Shown here: one piece after another, positions 18,725 to 27,403 of the stretch | How positions within the stretch are numbered: position 1 is the first letter of the stretch | Layout of the letters: the number at the start of each line of letters is the position of its first letter | DNA from: Candidatus Solirubrobacter pratensis | Lineage (GTDB): Bacteria > Actinomycetota > Thermoleophilia > Solirubrobacterales > Solirubrobacteraceae | Length of the DNA stretch: 64,000 bases | NCBI RefSeq assembly: GCF_000425945.1 | Contig: NZ_KE384481.1 | Span: 248,001-312,000 of the forward strand | Direction of reading: 5' to 3' | Notes under the pieces: model-generated | Databases searched by the model: none | Told to the model about the DNA's origin: nothing | Seen by the model: the letters and a program-made list of their open reading frames with translations, nothing else | Program-made: the position numbers and the translations under genes

Positions 18725-19017
18725 AACACCTGCGTGTGAGGAGGTTTACAGAACGCGTCGGACGGACCTCCGTTTCCGCATATTCCGGGGATTCGGGAGC
18801 GCGGTGCGGCGCAATCTGCGCGATGGCGTGCGCACCGGTCGATCCGTCGAATGACGAGGCCCGGAGAAATGCGGTGCCCACCAACCGCTTGGCGACGGAG
18901 ATCCGTGTCGCCCGACGGACTCGAGCCGCCGGCCGCGGGACGGATCGCCCTTCGATGCCGCTCGCGGGACCGAGCGATTCGCTGCGCCGAGCCGGCGCCC
19001 GCTACGTCCCCCCTGGG
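18725..19017. other. Gene-free stretch upstream of the riboswitch
   Basis: No coding region with recognisable similarity is seen on either strand. The part next to 18725 must hold the promoter of the riboswitch transcript. The far end abuts the stop codon of the cytochrome c gene at 19018, so cytochrome transcripts could run into this region. Confidence 0.5.
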
Positions 19018-19515
19018 TCAGCCACCGGAGGCGCCGGTGGCCTTTGCCACGTACGCCGCGACGTCCTTGGCGTCCTGGCCCGTGTAGATGCCCGCCGGCA
19101 TCTGGCCGTTGCCGGACCTGCCGTTCTGGATCGTCGAGAGGACCAGCTTCGCGTTCGGCTGCACCGTGTCGAGGTCGGGGCCGACCTGCGCGACCGCGTT
19201 CGACGCCGCGAGGGTGTGGCAGGCGGCGCAGCGCTCGCCGAACAGGTCACGTCCGCGGAGCTCGGCGCTCGTGAGGTTCTTGATGTTCGCGTGCGGGATG
19301 TCATTGCGATCGTCGACGGAAGCGATCACGGCCGTCGGGATGCCGACGCCCAGCAGCAGGAGCGCGAGGCCGAAGACGAGGGTGGCGAACTTCCGGCTCC
19401 CGCGGGACTGCGAATGCACCGCCGCACCGAGGCCGTGGCGACCGCCGCTGACCGCGACGAGGAACGTGCCGAGGCCGAGAAGGATGAACGCGAGGACGAA
19501 GACGAGCGTGGTCAT
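19018..19515 (-). CDS. Membrane-anchored c-type cytochrome
   Basis: A 165-residue protein with two hydrophobic helices (residues about 3-22 and 43-66) followed by an extracytoplasmic class I cytochrome c domain. The haem site is CAACH (about residues 95-99) and the distal ligand is the Met in GNGQMPAG. It should carry electrons on the outer face of the membrane. No oxidase or complex III genes are nearby, so its partner is unknown. Confidence 0.9.
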   Translation of the reverse strand: MTTLVFVLAFILLGLGTFLVAVSGGRHGLGAAVHSQSRGSRKFATLVFGLALLLLGVGIPTAVIASVDDRNDIPHANIKNLTSAELRGRDLFGERCAACHTLAASNAVAQVGPDLDTVQPNAKLVLSTIQNGRSGNGQMPAGIYTGQDAKDVAAYVAKATGASGG

Positions 19516-19600
19516 GCGGGCGGGAATCTACCCATTCGCGCGGCGCCAGAGCCTCCGGCCGCCCTCGACGGTCTTACAGACGACCCGATCGTGGCGGTGA

Positions 19601-22600
19601 TCACCGCCTCCTTCCTGAGCCGAAGCTCTGCACCGCCGGGGCGATCTCGCGGAACTCCCCCAGCGTCGCCGCGGCGGCGCGACCGCCCTGCGCCCCTTCA
19701 CCGCGACCGGTCGCGGCGGCGGCGACGCGGCGCTCGGCGAGCTCGACCACGCGCGCCTGGCGGTCCTCAGGCGTGACGAGCGGGCGCAGCGTCTTGACGA
19801 ACACGTTGATCGCGCCGCCCGCCTGCGGCAGCCGCTCCAGGCGCCCCTCGCACAGCAGCAGCGGCTCCGAGCGGACGGTCAGGCGATTCGATTCGTAGAG
19901 GTCGGGCGGGACGATCAGGTTGATCGTCCCGAACTCGTCCTCGAGCAGCAGGAACACGATCCCCTTCGCGGTCCCGGGGCGCTGGCGGGCGACGACGAGG
20001 CCGCCGATGCGGATGGGAGCCTCATGCGGCAACCGTTCGAGGTCGGCGATCGAGACGATGTCCGGCGGCAGCGTCGGGCGCAGCAGCTCGAGCGGGTGCG
20101 CGCCGAGCGTGAGCCCGACCGTGGCGTAGTCCGCGATCATCGACTCCCACGGGACGAGCGGCGCGAGCACCGGCGCCTCGGGAACCTCGAGCGGCAGCGA
20201 GAGCTGCGTGCCGTCGGCAACGTGCTCGCCCGGCGCCGCGATGCCCACCTGCCACAGCGCCCGCCGGCGCGCGTGCTCGGAGGCTCCGCCGATCAGCGAG
20301 TCGCACGCCCCGGCCCACGCGAGCCGGTCAAGCGCGGGGCGGCCGGCGCCGGCGCGGGAGGCGAGGTCGGCGAGCGAGGTGAACGGGCCGCCCTCCTCGC
20401 GCGCCGCGACGAGCGCGCGGATCTCCTCCTCCTTGACGCCGAGGATGAAGCCGAGCCCCATCCGCACGATGCCGGCGGGGTGAGACGCCTCGGAAGGGGG
20501 CGGCGGAGCTGCCGCGGAGGGCAACGACGCTGGGGTGGGTGGCGATGCCGTGGAGGCGCCGGAGGACGGTGCGGGGGCCGCGGGAGCGGGTAGGGGCGCC
20601 GGGGCCCATTCGACGGTGCACAGCAACTCGCTCGCGTTCACGTCGGGGGGACGGAGGACGATCCCGCGCCGCTGGGCTTCATGGGCCAGGGTGTCCGGTG
20701 CGTAGAAGCCCATCGGCTGCTCGTTGAGCAGCGCGCACAGGAACTCGGGGCCGTAGTGGACGCGGAGCCAGGTGGACTGGTACGCGAGCAGGCCGAAGGC
20801 TGCTCCGTGGGCCTTCGGGAAGCCGAAGCCCGAGAAGCCGACGATCATGCCGTAGACGCGCTCGGCGGTCTCGCGGTCCACGCCGTGGCTGGCGGCCGCG
20901 CCCTCGAGGAACCGCTCGTGGAACGCCTCGATCGCCTCCGCCGAGCGCTTGCGGCTCATCGCGCGGCGCAGCCCCTCCGCCTGCCCCGGCGAGAAGCCCG
21001 CGAACGCCTGCGCGACCTCGATCACCTGGTCCTGGAAGATGATCGTCCCCAGCGTGTCCTTGAGCACCTCCTCCAGAACGGGGTGCTCATAGGGGACGAC
21101 GTAGCCGGGATCCTGGCGCAGCCGTTGGACGCGCGAGATGTACGGGTTGACGGCACCGCCGAGGATCGGCCCCGGGCGGACGATCGCGACCTGGATCGTG
21201 AGGTCCTCGAGCGACGCCGGCCGCGTCCGCCGCAACGACGCCATCTGCGCGCGCGACTCGATCTGGAACACCCCCATCGTGTCCGCCAGCTGGATCGCGT
21301 CATAGGTCTCCTGGTCGTCATAGGGAATGCGCGAGAGGTCCACGCTGACGCCGCGCACGCGCGCGATCTCGTCAACGCAGCGCTCGACCGCCGAGAGCAT
21401 CCCCAGGCCCAGCAGGTCGATCTTGAGGAAGCCCGCGTCGGCGCACGAGTCCTTGTCCCACTGGCACAGCTGGCGCCCCTCCATCGCCGCCGGCAGGACC
21501 GGGCAGCAGTCGATCAGCGGGCGGGTGGAGACGATCATCCCGCCCGAGTGCTGGGAGAGGTGGCGCGGGAGCCCGTACGCCTCGTCGCACAGCCGCGCCA
21601 GCCAGGCCCAGCGGCCGGGCAGCCGCCCGTAGTCGGGATCCTCAGGCGAGGTCTCGTGCGCCTCGGCCTTGTCCGGCCGCTTCCCATGGACCATCGCCAG
21701 CCACTCGCTCGTGCTCATCGCGAAGGCCGCGGCGCGGGCGTCGGGGTCGATGAACGGACCCGGCTCGCTCTGCGGCTCCATGCCCAGCGCGACCTCGACG
21801 TCGCGCCCCACCCCCTTGACCGCCCACGGCTCGGCCCCGCGCGCGACGCGCTCGAGCTCCCCCGGCGGCAGGCCGAGCACCTTGCCGAGCTCGCGGATCG
21901 CCCCGCGCGAGCGGAACGTCGGGAACGCGGCGACCAGCGCCGAGCGCTCCTTCCCGTAGCGCTCGTGCACGCGCGGGATCAGCGCCTCGCGCACGTCACG
22001 CGGGAAGTCGAGGTCGATGTCCGGCAGCGCATTGAGCTCGTCGTTGAGGAACCGGCCGAGATAGAGGTCGTTCGCCACCGGGTCGATGTGCGAGAGGCCG
22101 GTGAGGTAGCAGACGATCGACGACACCGAGGAGCCGCGGCCGCGCCCCGGCGGCAGCAGCTGGCGCGCGACCGACGGCCCGCGCACCTCGACCGCGACGT
22201 CGCGCGCGAGCTCCAGCAGGTCGCGATGCAGGAGGAAGAAGCCCGGCAGGCCGAGCTTGTCGATCACGCGCAACTCCTCGATCAGCCGGGCGTGGGCATG
22301 CGGGTGCGACGCACCCTCGGGCGGATAGCGCTCGGCGAGCTTGAGCCAGCACAGCTCGGCGAGCTTGCGCGAGGCCTGCGGATCCTCCGCGCCCGGATAG
22401 CGGTAGCCGAGGTCGGCCGTCAGGTCGAAGCGCAGCCGCTCGGCCAGCGCCTCGGTCTCCCGCACCGCCTCCTCGTGCCCCTCGAAGCGCGCCGCCATCG
22501 CCTGCGGCGACGCGAGCACGTGCGCGGTGTTGCCGCGCCGCACCGGCTCGGACGAGTCCAGCGAGAGATGGTGCTGCAGGGCCACGAACGCGTCCTGCAG

Positions 22601-23215
22601 CGGCGCTCGCGAGCGCGCGTGCGCATGGACGTTCCCCGTCGCCACCGTGCGCAGCTCCAGCCGGCGGGCGAGCGCCGCGCGAGCGCGGTTGCGCGCCCGA
22701 TCGTGGCGCTGGAACGGGCGCTGCAGCTCCACCCGCAGGCGCTCGGGCCCGAACGCCTCGCGCAGGCGGCGCAGCGTCGGCTCATCCTCCACCCCATGGT
22801 CGGCGCACCCGCTCAGGCACACGAGGCCGGCGGCGTGCCGCTCGATCGTCTCCAGCGGGATCGCGGGCGGCGGCTCGCGCGGATCGCGATCGTGCACGTG
22901 GGCGCGCGTGACGATCCGGCACAGGTTCCGCCAGCCCCGCTCGTCCTCGACGAGGAGCGTCAGATGCCGGGTGGGGCCGCCAGGGGCGTCGCCGGAGTCC
23001 AGCACGTCGACCTCCACCCCGTGGATCGCCCGCAGACCGAGCGCGCGCGCCGACACCGCGAACTCCATCGAGCCCGAGACGCCGTTGTGATCGGTGAGCG
23101 CCATCGCCTCATAGCCGAGCTCCAGCGCGGCGGCCGCCAGCTCGTCCGGCAGCGACGCGCCGTCCAGGAACGAGAAGGCCGAGTGGGCGTGGAGCTCGAC
23201 GTAAGGCACGAACAC
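19601..23215 (-). CDS. dnaE2: Error-prone DNA polymerase III alpha subunit DnaE2 (ImuC)
   Basis: A 1204-residue C-family polymerase. The PHP domain starts at once (ELHAHSAFSFLDGAS, ALTDHNGVSG), the catalytic aspartates are in PDIDLDF (about residue 395), and QHSGGM and GFPKAHGAAFG follow. An OB-fold domain (IRIGGLVVARQRPGTAKGIVFLLLEDEFG) ends the protein. An Ala/Pro/Ser-rich insertion of about 45 residues (near 872-915) separates the fingers part from the helix-hairpin-helix region. The absence of a C-terminal clamp/tau segment fits DnaE2. It performs translesion synthesis with ImuB. The GTG start at 23215 lies inside a LexA box; a second in-frame GTG is at 23209. An alpha/beta hydrolase gene lies 82 bases upstream. 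Confidence 0.95.
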   Translation of the reverse strand: MFVPYVELHAHSAFSFLDGASLPDELAAAALELGYEAMALTDHNGVSGSMEFAVSARALGLRAIHGVEVDVLDSGDAPGGPTRHLTLLVEDERGWRNLCRIVTRAHVHDRDPREPPPAIPLETIERHAAGLVCLSGCADHGVEDEPTLRRLREAFGPERLRVELQRPFQRHDRARNRARAALARRLELRTVATGNVHAHARSRAPLQDAFVALQHHLSLDSSEPVRRGNTAHVLASPQAMAARFEGHEEAVRETEALAERLRFDLTADLGYRYPGAEDPQASRKLAELCWLKLAERYPPEGASHPHAHARLIEELRVIDKLGLPGFFLLHRDLLELARDVAVEVRGPSVARQLLPPGRGRGSSVSSIVCYLTGLSHIDPVANDLYLGRFLNDELNALPDIDLDFPRDVREALIPRVHERYGKERSALVAAFPTFRSRGAIRELGKVLGLPPGELERVARGAEPWAVKGVGRDVEVALGMEPQSEPGPFIDPDARAAAFAMSTSEWLAMVHGKRPDKAEAHETSPEDPDYGRLPGRWAWLARLCDEAYGLPRHLSQHSGGMIVSTRPLIDCCPVLPAAMEGRQLCQWDKDSCADAGFLKIDLLGLGMLSAVERCVDEIARVRGVSVDLSRIPYDDQETYDAIQLADTMGVFQIESRAQMASLRRTRPASLEDLTIQVAIVRPGPILGGAVNPYISRVQRLRQDPGYVVPYEHPVLEEVLKDTLGTIIFQDQVIEVAQAFAGFSPGQAEGLRRAMSRKRSAEAIEAFHERFLEGAAASHGVDRETAERVYGMIVGFSGFGFPKAHGAAFGLLAYQSTWLRVHYGPEFLCALLNEQPMGFYAPDTLAHEAQRRGIVLRPPDVNASELLCTVEWAPAPLPAPAAPAPSSGASTASPPTPASLPSAAAPPPPSEASHPAGIVRMGLGFILGVKEEEIRALVAAREEGGPFTSLADLASRAGAGRPALDRLAWAGACDSLIGGASEHARRRALWQVGIAAPGEHVADGTQLSLPLEVPEAPVLAPLVPWESMIADYATVGLTLGAHPLELLRPTLPPDIVSIADLERLPHEAPIRIGGLVVARQRPGTAKGIVFLLLEDEFGTINLIVPPDLYESNRLTVRSEPLLLCEGRLERLPQAGGAINVFVKTLRPLVTPEDRQARVVELAERRVAAAATGRGEGAQGGRAAAATLGEFREIAPAVQSFGSGRRR

Positions 23216-23222
23216 ATGTTCG
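23209..23222. promoter_or_regulatory. LexA (SOS) box of dnaE2
   Basis: CGAACACATGTTCG is a full match to the CGAAC-N4-GTTCG SOS box. It overlaps the proposed GTG start codon of dnaE2 (23213-23215) rather than lying upstream. Transcription would then begin within or just beside the operator, implying a leaderless or nearly leaderless mRNA. Confidence 0.9.
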
Positions 23223-23297
23223 CACCACGGCCGGACGGCACAGGCGGCGCGGCGCCGGGCGGCGGCGAGGACCTCGTCCTCCCTGCCGCCACGGCAC

Positions 23298-24290
23298 TCA
23301 ACCGGCGAAGACGGCGCGCTCGAGCGCGGCGACGACCCGCTGCGGACCCGGCCCGGAGCCCATCACCAGCGTGTAGTGATTGACGTCCGGCACCGCCTCG
23401 ACGCGTACCTCGGGATGCGTGAGGGCGAACTTGTGCAGCTCGTTCTCGGGGATCAACGGGCTGTCGTCGTCATCGAAGAGGCCGCGCGCGGCGCGCAGCA
23501 GATGGATCGGCGCGCGGACCCGCTCGAGCGCGTTGCGCGTCGCGGCGTCCAGCAGCATCTCGCGGCTGTCGGTCCGCACCGCGTCGCCCGCCGCGCCGCA
23601 GCGCGCGACGCCGTTGTCCTCGCTCAGGTCGTAGCGGGCATAGGCCTCGATGTCGTCGTCCCAGCTCTCCGAGAACGCCGGATGCGCGCGCCAGCCTTCG
23701 ACGTACTCGTCCGCGGACGGGAACGTGATCGCGAGGCGCATGACCGCGTTCGTGACCGCGCCGTCCAGCATCCGGCCGGGATCGTCGGGAAGCGGGAACG
23801 GGAGGCCCGCGTCGAGCAGCACCACGCCGGAGGCGCGGCTCGGGTGCTCGGCCGCGATCCGTGCGGCGATGTAGGCGCCCATCGAGTGGCCGGCGAGCAC
23901 TGCGGAGGAAGCGCCGGCGTGATCGAGGACGGTGAGCAGGTCGCTGACATGCGTCGCGATCCCGTACGGGCCGGGCAGCTTGGCGCTCAGCCCGCGACCG
24001 CGGAGATCCGGTACGAGCAGCGTGATCCGCGGCGACAGCTCGCGAGCGATCGAGCGGAAGGTCATCAACGACGCCGTCACGCCATGGGCGGCGAGCACGA
24101 CGCCGTCGGATTCTTCGGGTGGTGGGCCGGAGCGTGCGACGTTCAACCCGCCACCGGGGACGGGAACCTCGTAAAGCTCGGCGAATGGCTCGGTGCGTTC
24201 GATACTGCGATCGTGGTCAGCAGCGGGCTCCTGCTGGGCTGGCCGAGGTGCCAGTGTCGACCGGCCGCCTGGACGCGTCGACCGATACAA
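23298..24290 (-). CDS. Alpha/beta hydrolase (paralogue of the gene at 48047)
   Basis: An alpha/beta-hydrolase of about 330 residues. Landmarks are VVLAAHGVTASLMTFRSIARELS (oxyanion region), LVPDLRGRGLSA, the nucleophile elbow AGHSMGAYIA and a C-terminal PDVNHYTLV with the catalytic His. A lid segment has DDIEAYARYDLSEDN. The substrate is unknown. The start is uncertain: the domain begins about 60 residues into the longest frame, and no ATG/GTG lies near it. The TTG at 24290 is chosen because it clears the divergent acetyltransferase start at 24298; a GTG at 24314 and an ATG at 24362 remain possible. It precedes dnaE2 on the same strand. Confidence 0.82.
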   Translation of the reverse strand: MYRSTRPGGRSTLAPRPAQQEPAADHDRSIERTEPFAELYEVPVPGGGLNVARSGPPPEESDGVVLAAHGVTASLMTFRSIARELSPRITLLVPDLRGRGLSAKLPGPYGIATHVSDLLTVLDHAGASSAVLAGHSMGAYIAARIAAEHPSRASGVVLLDAGLPFPLPDDPGRMLDGAVTNAVMRLAITFPSADEYVEGWRAHPAFSESWDDDIEAYARYDLSEDNGVARCGAAGDAVRTDSREMLLDAATRNALERVRAPIHLLRAARGLFDDDDSPLIPENELHKFALTHPEVRVEAVPDVNHYTLVMGSGPGPQRVVAALERAVFAG

Positions 24291-24297
24291 CCGTCCT

Positions 24298-24795
24298 GTG
24301 GACTCGCTCGCCACGCCCTCGCTCGACCTCCGGCCGTTCGCCGACGGCGACGCCGAGGCCATGCATCGGATCTACTCCGACCCGGTCGTGATGCGCTATG
24401 TGGCGACGGGGCCGGCCGCGACCCTGGCGGCGACGCAGCGGCTCCTGCACGACTACGAGGTCCATCAGCGCTCGCACGGGTTCTCGTTCTGGGGCGTCGT
24501 GGAGCGGGCATCGGGGATGCTGATCGGCGACGCGGGGCTCTACCGGACGCCCGCCGGCGAGGTGGAGCTGGGCTACACGCTGGCGGTGGCGGCGTGGGGG
24601 CGCGGGTACGCGACCGAGGCGGCCACGGCGTGGCTCGAGGCGGCGTTCGGGCCGCTCGGCATCTCCGAGGTGATCGCGCTGGCGGAGCCGGCCAACGTGG
24701 CCTCGCTGCGGGTGCTCGAGAAGGCCGGGATGCGCCGGACGGGCGAGCGCAGCGCGTTCGGCCGCCCGCACATCGTGTACCGCCTTCACCGCTGA
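24298..24795 (+). CDS. GNAT-family N-acetyltransferase (RimJ/RimL-like)
   Basis: A 165-residue acetyltransferase. The sequence begins LDLRPFADGDAEAMHRIYSDPVVMRYV, typical of RimL-like members. It has the acetyl-CoA loop region VAAWGRGYATEAATAWLEAAF and the C-terminal ANVASLRVLEKAGMRRTGER. It transfers acetyl to an amine, often a protein N-terminus or small amine; the substrate is unknown. The GTG at 24298 matches the family's N-terminus. The gene sits on the plus strand between two minus-strand SOS units and converges with DUF6504, overlapping its 3' end by 10 bases. Confidence 0.85.
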   Translation: MDSLATPSLDLRPFADGDAEAMHRIYSDPVVMRYVATGPAATLAATQRLLHDYEVHQRSHGFSFWGVVERASGMLIGDAGLYRTPAGEVELGYTLAVAAWGRGYATEAATAWLEAAFGPLGISEVIALAEPANVASLRVLEKAGMRRTGERSAFGRPHIVYRLHR

Positions 24796-25262
24796 CCGTA
24801 CCACCGGCCCTCCTGGAGATCGCGGAACACGACGACGTCGCGCCCGTCGGCGGTCACGACCTCCCAGTAGCGGCGGCGAAGCGGCGCGTCCGTCCACCAG
24901 CGGTCCTCCACGAGCCAGGACTCGCGGACGGCCTCGACGGCACGGCCGGCGACGGCCAGCGGGCGCCCGGTGGCGTCGGCGCGGACGCGGGCGGGGCGCG
25001 GGGGGGCGAGGCGGCGAGGGCCGCGGGAGGCCGGCGTCGCGCCGCCGAGGACCGCGCGGGCGGGAGCGTCCCCGGGTGGTGCGCTGCCGGGCGCCTCCTC
25101 CGGCTCCGGCCGGCGTGTGCCGCGCAGGCCCGCGGGGCCCTCCCCTGGCTCCAGCCGGCGCGGGCCCGCGGGGCCCTCCTCTGGCTCCAGCCGGCGTGGG
25201 CCGCGCGGGCCCGCGGGCCCCGTCGGCGTGCGGCTCGGCGGCGCTCCCCGCTCCGCGCTCAT
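24786..25262 (-). CDS. DUF6504 protein of the ImuB/DnaE2 mutasome neighbourhood
   Basis: A 158-residue protein. The last 50 residues (VRESWLVEDRWWTDAPLRRRYWEVVTADGRDVVVFRDLQ in two visible parts) match the small DUF6504 domain that typically follows imuB in actinobacteria. The N-terminal 100 residues are Pro/Gly/Glu/Arg-rich and hold near-repeats of GPRRLEPEEGPA, probably disordered. The ATG overlaps the imuB stop by 4 bases (ATGA), so the two are translated together under SOS control. The function is not known; an accessory role in mutagenic repair is inferred from linkage. Confidence 0.78.
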   Translation of the reverse strand: MSAERGAPPSRTPTGPAGPRGPRRLEPEEGPAGPRRLEPGEGPAGLRGTRRPEPEEAPGSAPPGDAPARAVLGGATPASRGPRRLAPPRPARVRADATGRPLAVAGRAVEAVRESWLVEDRWWTDAPLRRRYWEVVTADGRDVVVFRDLQEGRWYGQR

Positions 25263-26446
25263 GGCTCCCACGGCGCGAGCGCGAGCCGGCGCTCGGGCAC
25301 GCGCGAATCGGGATCGACGGGGAGGATGCGCAGCGCGGCGTCCGGGCCGGCGACGGCGCGGGCCTGGCGGACCGCCTCGCGCAGGCGCGCCAGCCGGACC
25401 GCCGCCGGCTCGGCGAGCAGGGAGCGCTGGGCGCCGGACGGCGGCCCGAACGCCTCCACGCGCAGGCGCAGCGCGTCGGCGGGGGCCGGAAGGTCGCCCA
25501 ACCGATTGACGAGCACGAGCCGCATGCGCCGCGGGTCGGCCAGCGCCTCGCGGAACGTCACCTGCGTGCGCCACGTCCCGCCCTCGACCAGCGCCGCCGA
25601 CAGCACGACCGCGCGCAGCGTCCTCCCCCGCCGCTCGGGCCGGGCGAGCACGCGGTCGATCAGCAGGCCGAGCGCGCGCTCGAGCTGCGGGCCGGCCGCC
25701 GATTCGGGCAGCTCCAGCACCTCCTGCAGCCGCTCGGCGGCGACGCGCGGGCGCAGCGGCGTGTCGCGTCCGCGGGCAAGGTCGCGCGCGAGCGTCCCCG
25801 CAGCGCCGAAGCGATCCGCCAGCGCGGCGCGCGGGAGTGCCGCGAGCTCCCCGAGCGTGCGGATGCCGAAGCGCTCCAGCGCCTCCGGCAGCATGGCGAC
25901 CTCCGGGCGGGCGCTCAGCAGCGTGACCGGCAGCGGCGCGAGATACGCCGCCAGGCGGGAGCCCTCCGGAGCGATCTCCGGCCGCCGCGCGCGGGCCCGG
26001 CTGGCGGCAGCGAGCGCCGCGAAGCGCGAGGGCGCCGCGCCGATCCGCGCCGCAACCCCGAGGGCCTTGCGCGCCACCGCGATCACTCCCTCGACGTCAC
26101 CGCCGTGCAGTCGCCGCAGCCCGCGCGCGTCGAACCACGCGGTGCCGGGACGGCCGGACTCGACCGCCGCGCCGATCCCCTCCAGGGCACCGACGATGCG
26201 CTCCCACGCGTCCGCCACGCCGGCCGGATCAGGCGAGACGAGCTTGAGCGCGGGGCAGCGCGCGAACGCCTCGCCGAGGCGCAGGCCGGCGCGGACGCCG
26301 TAGGCCTCGGCGGCGGCGGAGGACTCGCCGATCAGCGGCTCGCGCCCGATCTCCGGCGCGAGCGCGAGCGGACCGGCCGCGAGCGCCTCGCGGCCACCGG
26401 CGGCGACCGCGAGCTCGAAGCGGGGTAAGAGGATGCAGACGATCAC
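25259..26446 (-). CDS. imuB: ImuB-like Y-family polymerase homologue, predicted catalytically inactive
   Basis: A 395-residue Y-family protein (IVCILLPRFELAVAAGGREALAAGPLALAPE at the start, then YGVRAGLRLGEAFARCP). The positions where active DinB-type enzymes carry metal-binding acids read LLPRFELA and GTAWFDARGLRRLHGG, so polymerase activity is not expected. The helix-hairpin-helix (FGIRTLGELAALPRAALADRFG) and the little-finger region are retained. ImuB bridges the sliding clamp and DnaE2. No ImuA/ImuA' (RecA-like) gene is seen in the window. The GTG at 26446 is chosen from family alignment; the frame stays open another 53 codons to an ATG at 26605 beside the SOS box, but that stretch is Pro/Arg-rich filler. 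Confidence 0.88.
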   Translation of the reverse strand: MIVCILLPRFELAVAAGGREALAAGPLALAPEIGREPLIGESSAAAEAYGVRAGLRLGEAFARCPALKLVSPDPAGVADAWERIVGALEGIGAAVESGRPGTAWFDARGLRRLHGGDVEGVIAVARKALGVAARIGAAPSRFAALAAASRARARRPEIAPEGSRLAAYLAPLPVTLLSARPEVAMLPEALERFGIRTLGELAALPRAALADRFGAAGTLARDLARGRDTPLRPRVAAERLQEVLELPESAAGPQLERALGLLIDRVLARPERRGRTLRAVVLSAALVEGGTWRTQVTFREALADPRRMRLVLVNRLGDLPAPADALRLRVEAFGPPSGAQRSLLAEPAAVRLARLREAVRQARAVAGPDAALRILPVDPDSRVPERRLALAPWEP

Positions 26447-26572
26447 GAGCGGCGGGCGGCGAGCGCACGGCGGGCGAGGACGGCGAGGACGATCTCGCGG
26501 CGGCGAGAGCGCACGGAGGCCGCGACATCGCGGCGGGAAGGGGCCGTCGGCCGGCGGCGGATATGAGCGATA

Positions 26573-26602
26573 CGAACGAGCATTCGTAAGAACACACGTT
26601 CG
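26573..26602. promoter_or_regulatory. Tandem LexA boxes upstream of imuB
   Basis: Read on the minus strand, CGAACGTGTGTTCT (26589-26602) matches the lexA box in 13 of 14 bases. CGAATGCTCGTTCG (26573-26586), 2 bases further on, is a weaker second box with one altered half-site base. The centres are 16 bp apart, which would put two LexA dimers roughly side by side. The imuB start codon is about 127 bases downstream. Confidence 0.82.
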
Positions 26603-26660
26603 CATATTCGCCGGACGCGAACAAGCGGCCCGTCACGGTGCCGACGGCCGGGGAATGGAC

Positions 26661-26684
26661 GAGGCCCCGCCTTCGCGGGGCCTC
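26661..26684 (-). terminator. Intrinsic-type terminator of rnpB
   Basis: GAGGCCCCGC-(4-base loop)-GCGGGGCCTC is a perfect 10-bp stem starting 7 bases beyond the 3' end of RNase P RNA on the minus strand. There is no T tract after it, as is usual in such GC-rich actinobacteria. Confidence 0.75.
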
Positions 26685-26688
26685 GCCG

Positions 26689-27010
26689 GTAGCGGACCTG
26701 TAAGCCGGATTCTGTCGTGAGCAGCCATCCATCTGAGCGACCGACCTGGGCCTCGGCGGGCAACCTGCGAACGGCCCTGCTTGGTCTTGCATCGGATGGG
26801 GTTTGCCTGGCCGCCGCGTCACCGCGGCGCCGGTGCGCTCTTACCGCACCATTTCAACCTTGCCGGGCCGCTTGCGCGGCCGTAGGCGGTGTCTTTTCTG
26901 TGGCACTTTCCCGCGGGTTTCCCCGGGTCGGCGTTACCGACCATCCTGCCCTGTGATGTCCGGACTTTCCTCGAAGGACGAACCTCCGCGGCTGCTCGGT
27001 CCGCTCCCCG
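26689..27010 (-). ncRNA. rnpB: RNase P RNA, bacterial class A
   Basis: The minus strand carries the universal RNase P blocks: GAGGAAAGTCCGGACA (26957-26972) near the 5' end and ACAGAATCCGGCTTA (26701-26715) near the 3' end. The P1 helix closes the molecule: AGCGGACC (26998-27005) pairs perfectly with GGTCCGCT (26691-26698). The size of about 320 nt and the GC-rich extra stems fit the class A form of actinobacteria. The ends are given by P1 and may differ by a few bases. It is the catalytic RNA that matures tRNA 5' ends. Confidence 0.95.
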
Positions 27011-27084
27011 CACGTTAGCCGGTTGGGAACGAACGGTGAACGAAGGTGGGCGGTGCGTCCGAGCTGCCGAACACACTGAGAGAC

Positions 27085-27282
27085 ATGTACGACGTCGTCT
27101 ACATCGATGCCGACGGGGGCGAGACTCCCGTGGCGAAGCGCCTCGACGATCGCAAGGACGCCGCCGACGTGGCGCGCAAGGCCGCCGCGGAGCGCGGGGT
27201 CGGGCGGATGGTCCTGCCGGGGTCGAGCAAGTTGCCCAACTGCGTCTGCGTCATCCCGGTGCCGCCCGCCGAGGCGGCGTAG
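27085..27282 (+). CDS. Small conserved-looking hypothetical protein
   Basis: A 65-residue protein (YDVVYIDADGGETPVAKRLDDRKDAADVARKAAAERGVGRM...) with a beta-strand/long-helix layout and a closing SSKLPNCVCVIPVP. It is acidic at the start and has no signal peptide. The ATG at 27085 is used because residues before it would extend into the rnpB promoter. No family is recognised. It stands alone between rnpB and the hydroxyacyl-CoA dehydrogenase gene. Confidence 0.55.
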   Translation: MYDVVYIDADGGETPVAKRLDDRKDAADVARKAAAERGVGRMVLPGSSKLPNCVCVIPVPPAEAA

Positions 27283-27403
27283 CCCCGTTCCTGATCCCGG
27301 CGCTCAGTACGCACGCGTGCGGCGAGCGGTGGTCGCTCCCGCCGGGTGGTCTCCTTCGCCCGCGTCACGGCCTCTCTTGGCGGCGAGTCGATAGCGTTCG
27401 GCC

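Noticed and set aside
18725..19017. A second structured RNA upstream of the riboswitch
   Set aside because: Several GC stems can be drawn, but no conserved motif of a known RNA class could be matched.
20681..23383. 900-codon plus-strand frame opposite dnaE2
   Set aside because: It is the antisense shadow of a clear C-family polymerase with all catalytic motifs; no domain is recognisable on the plus strand.
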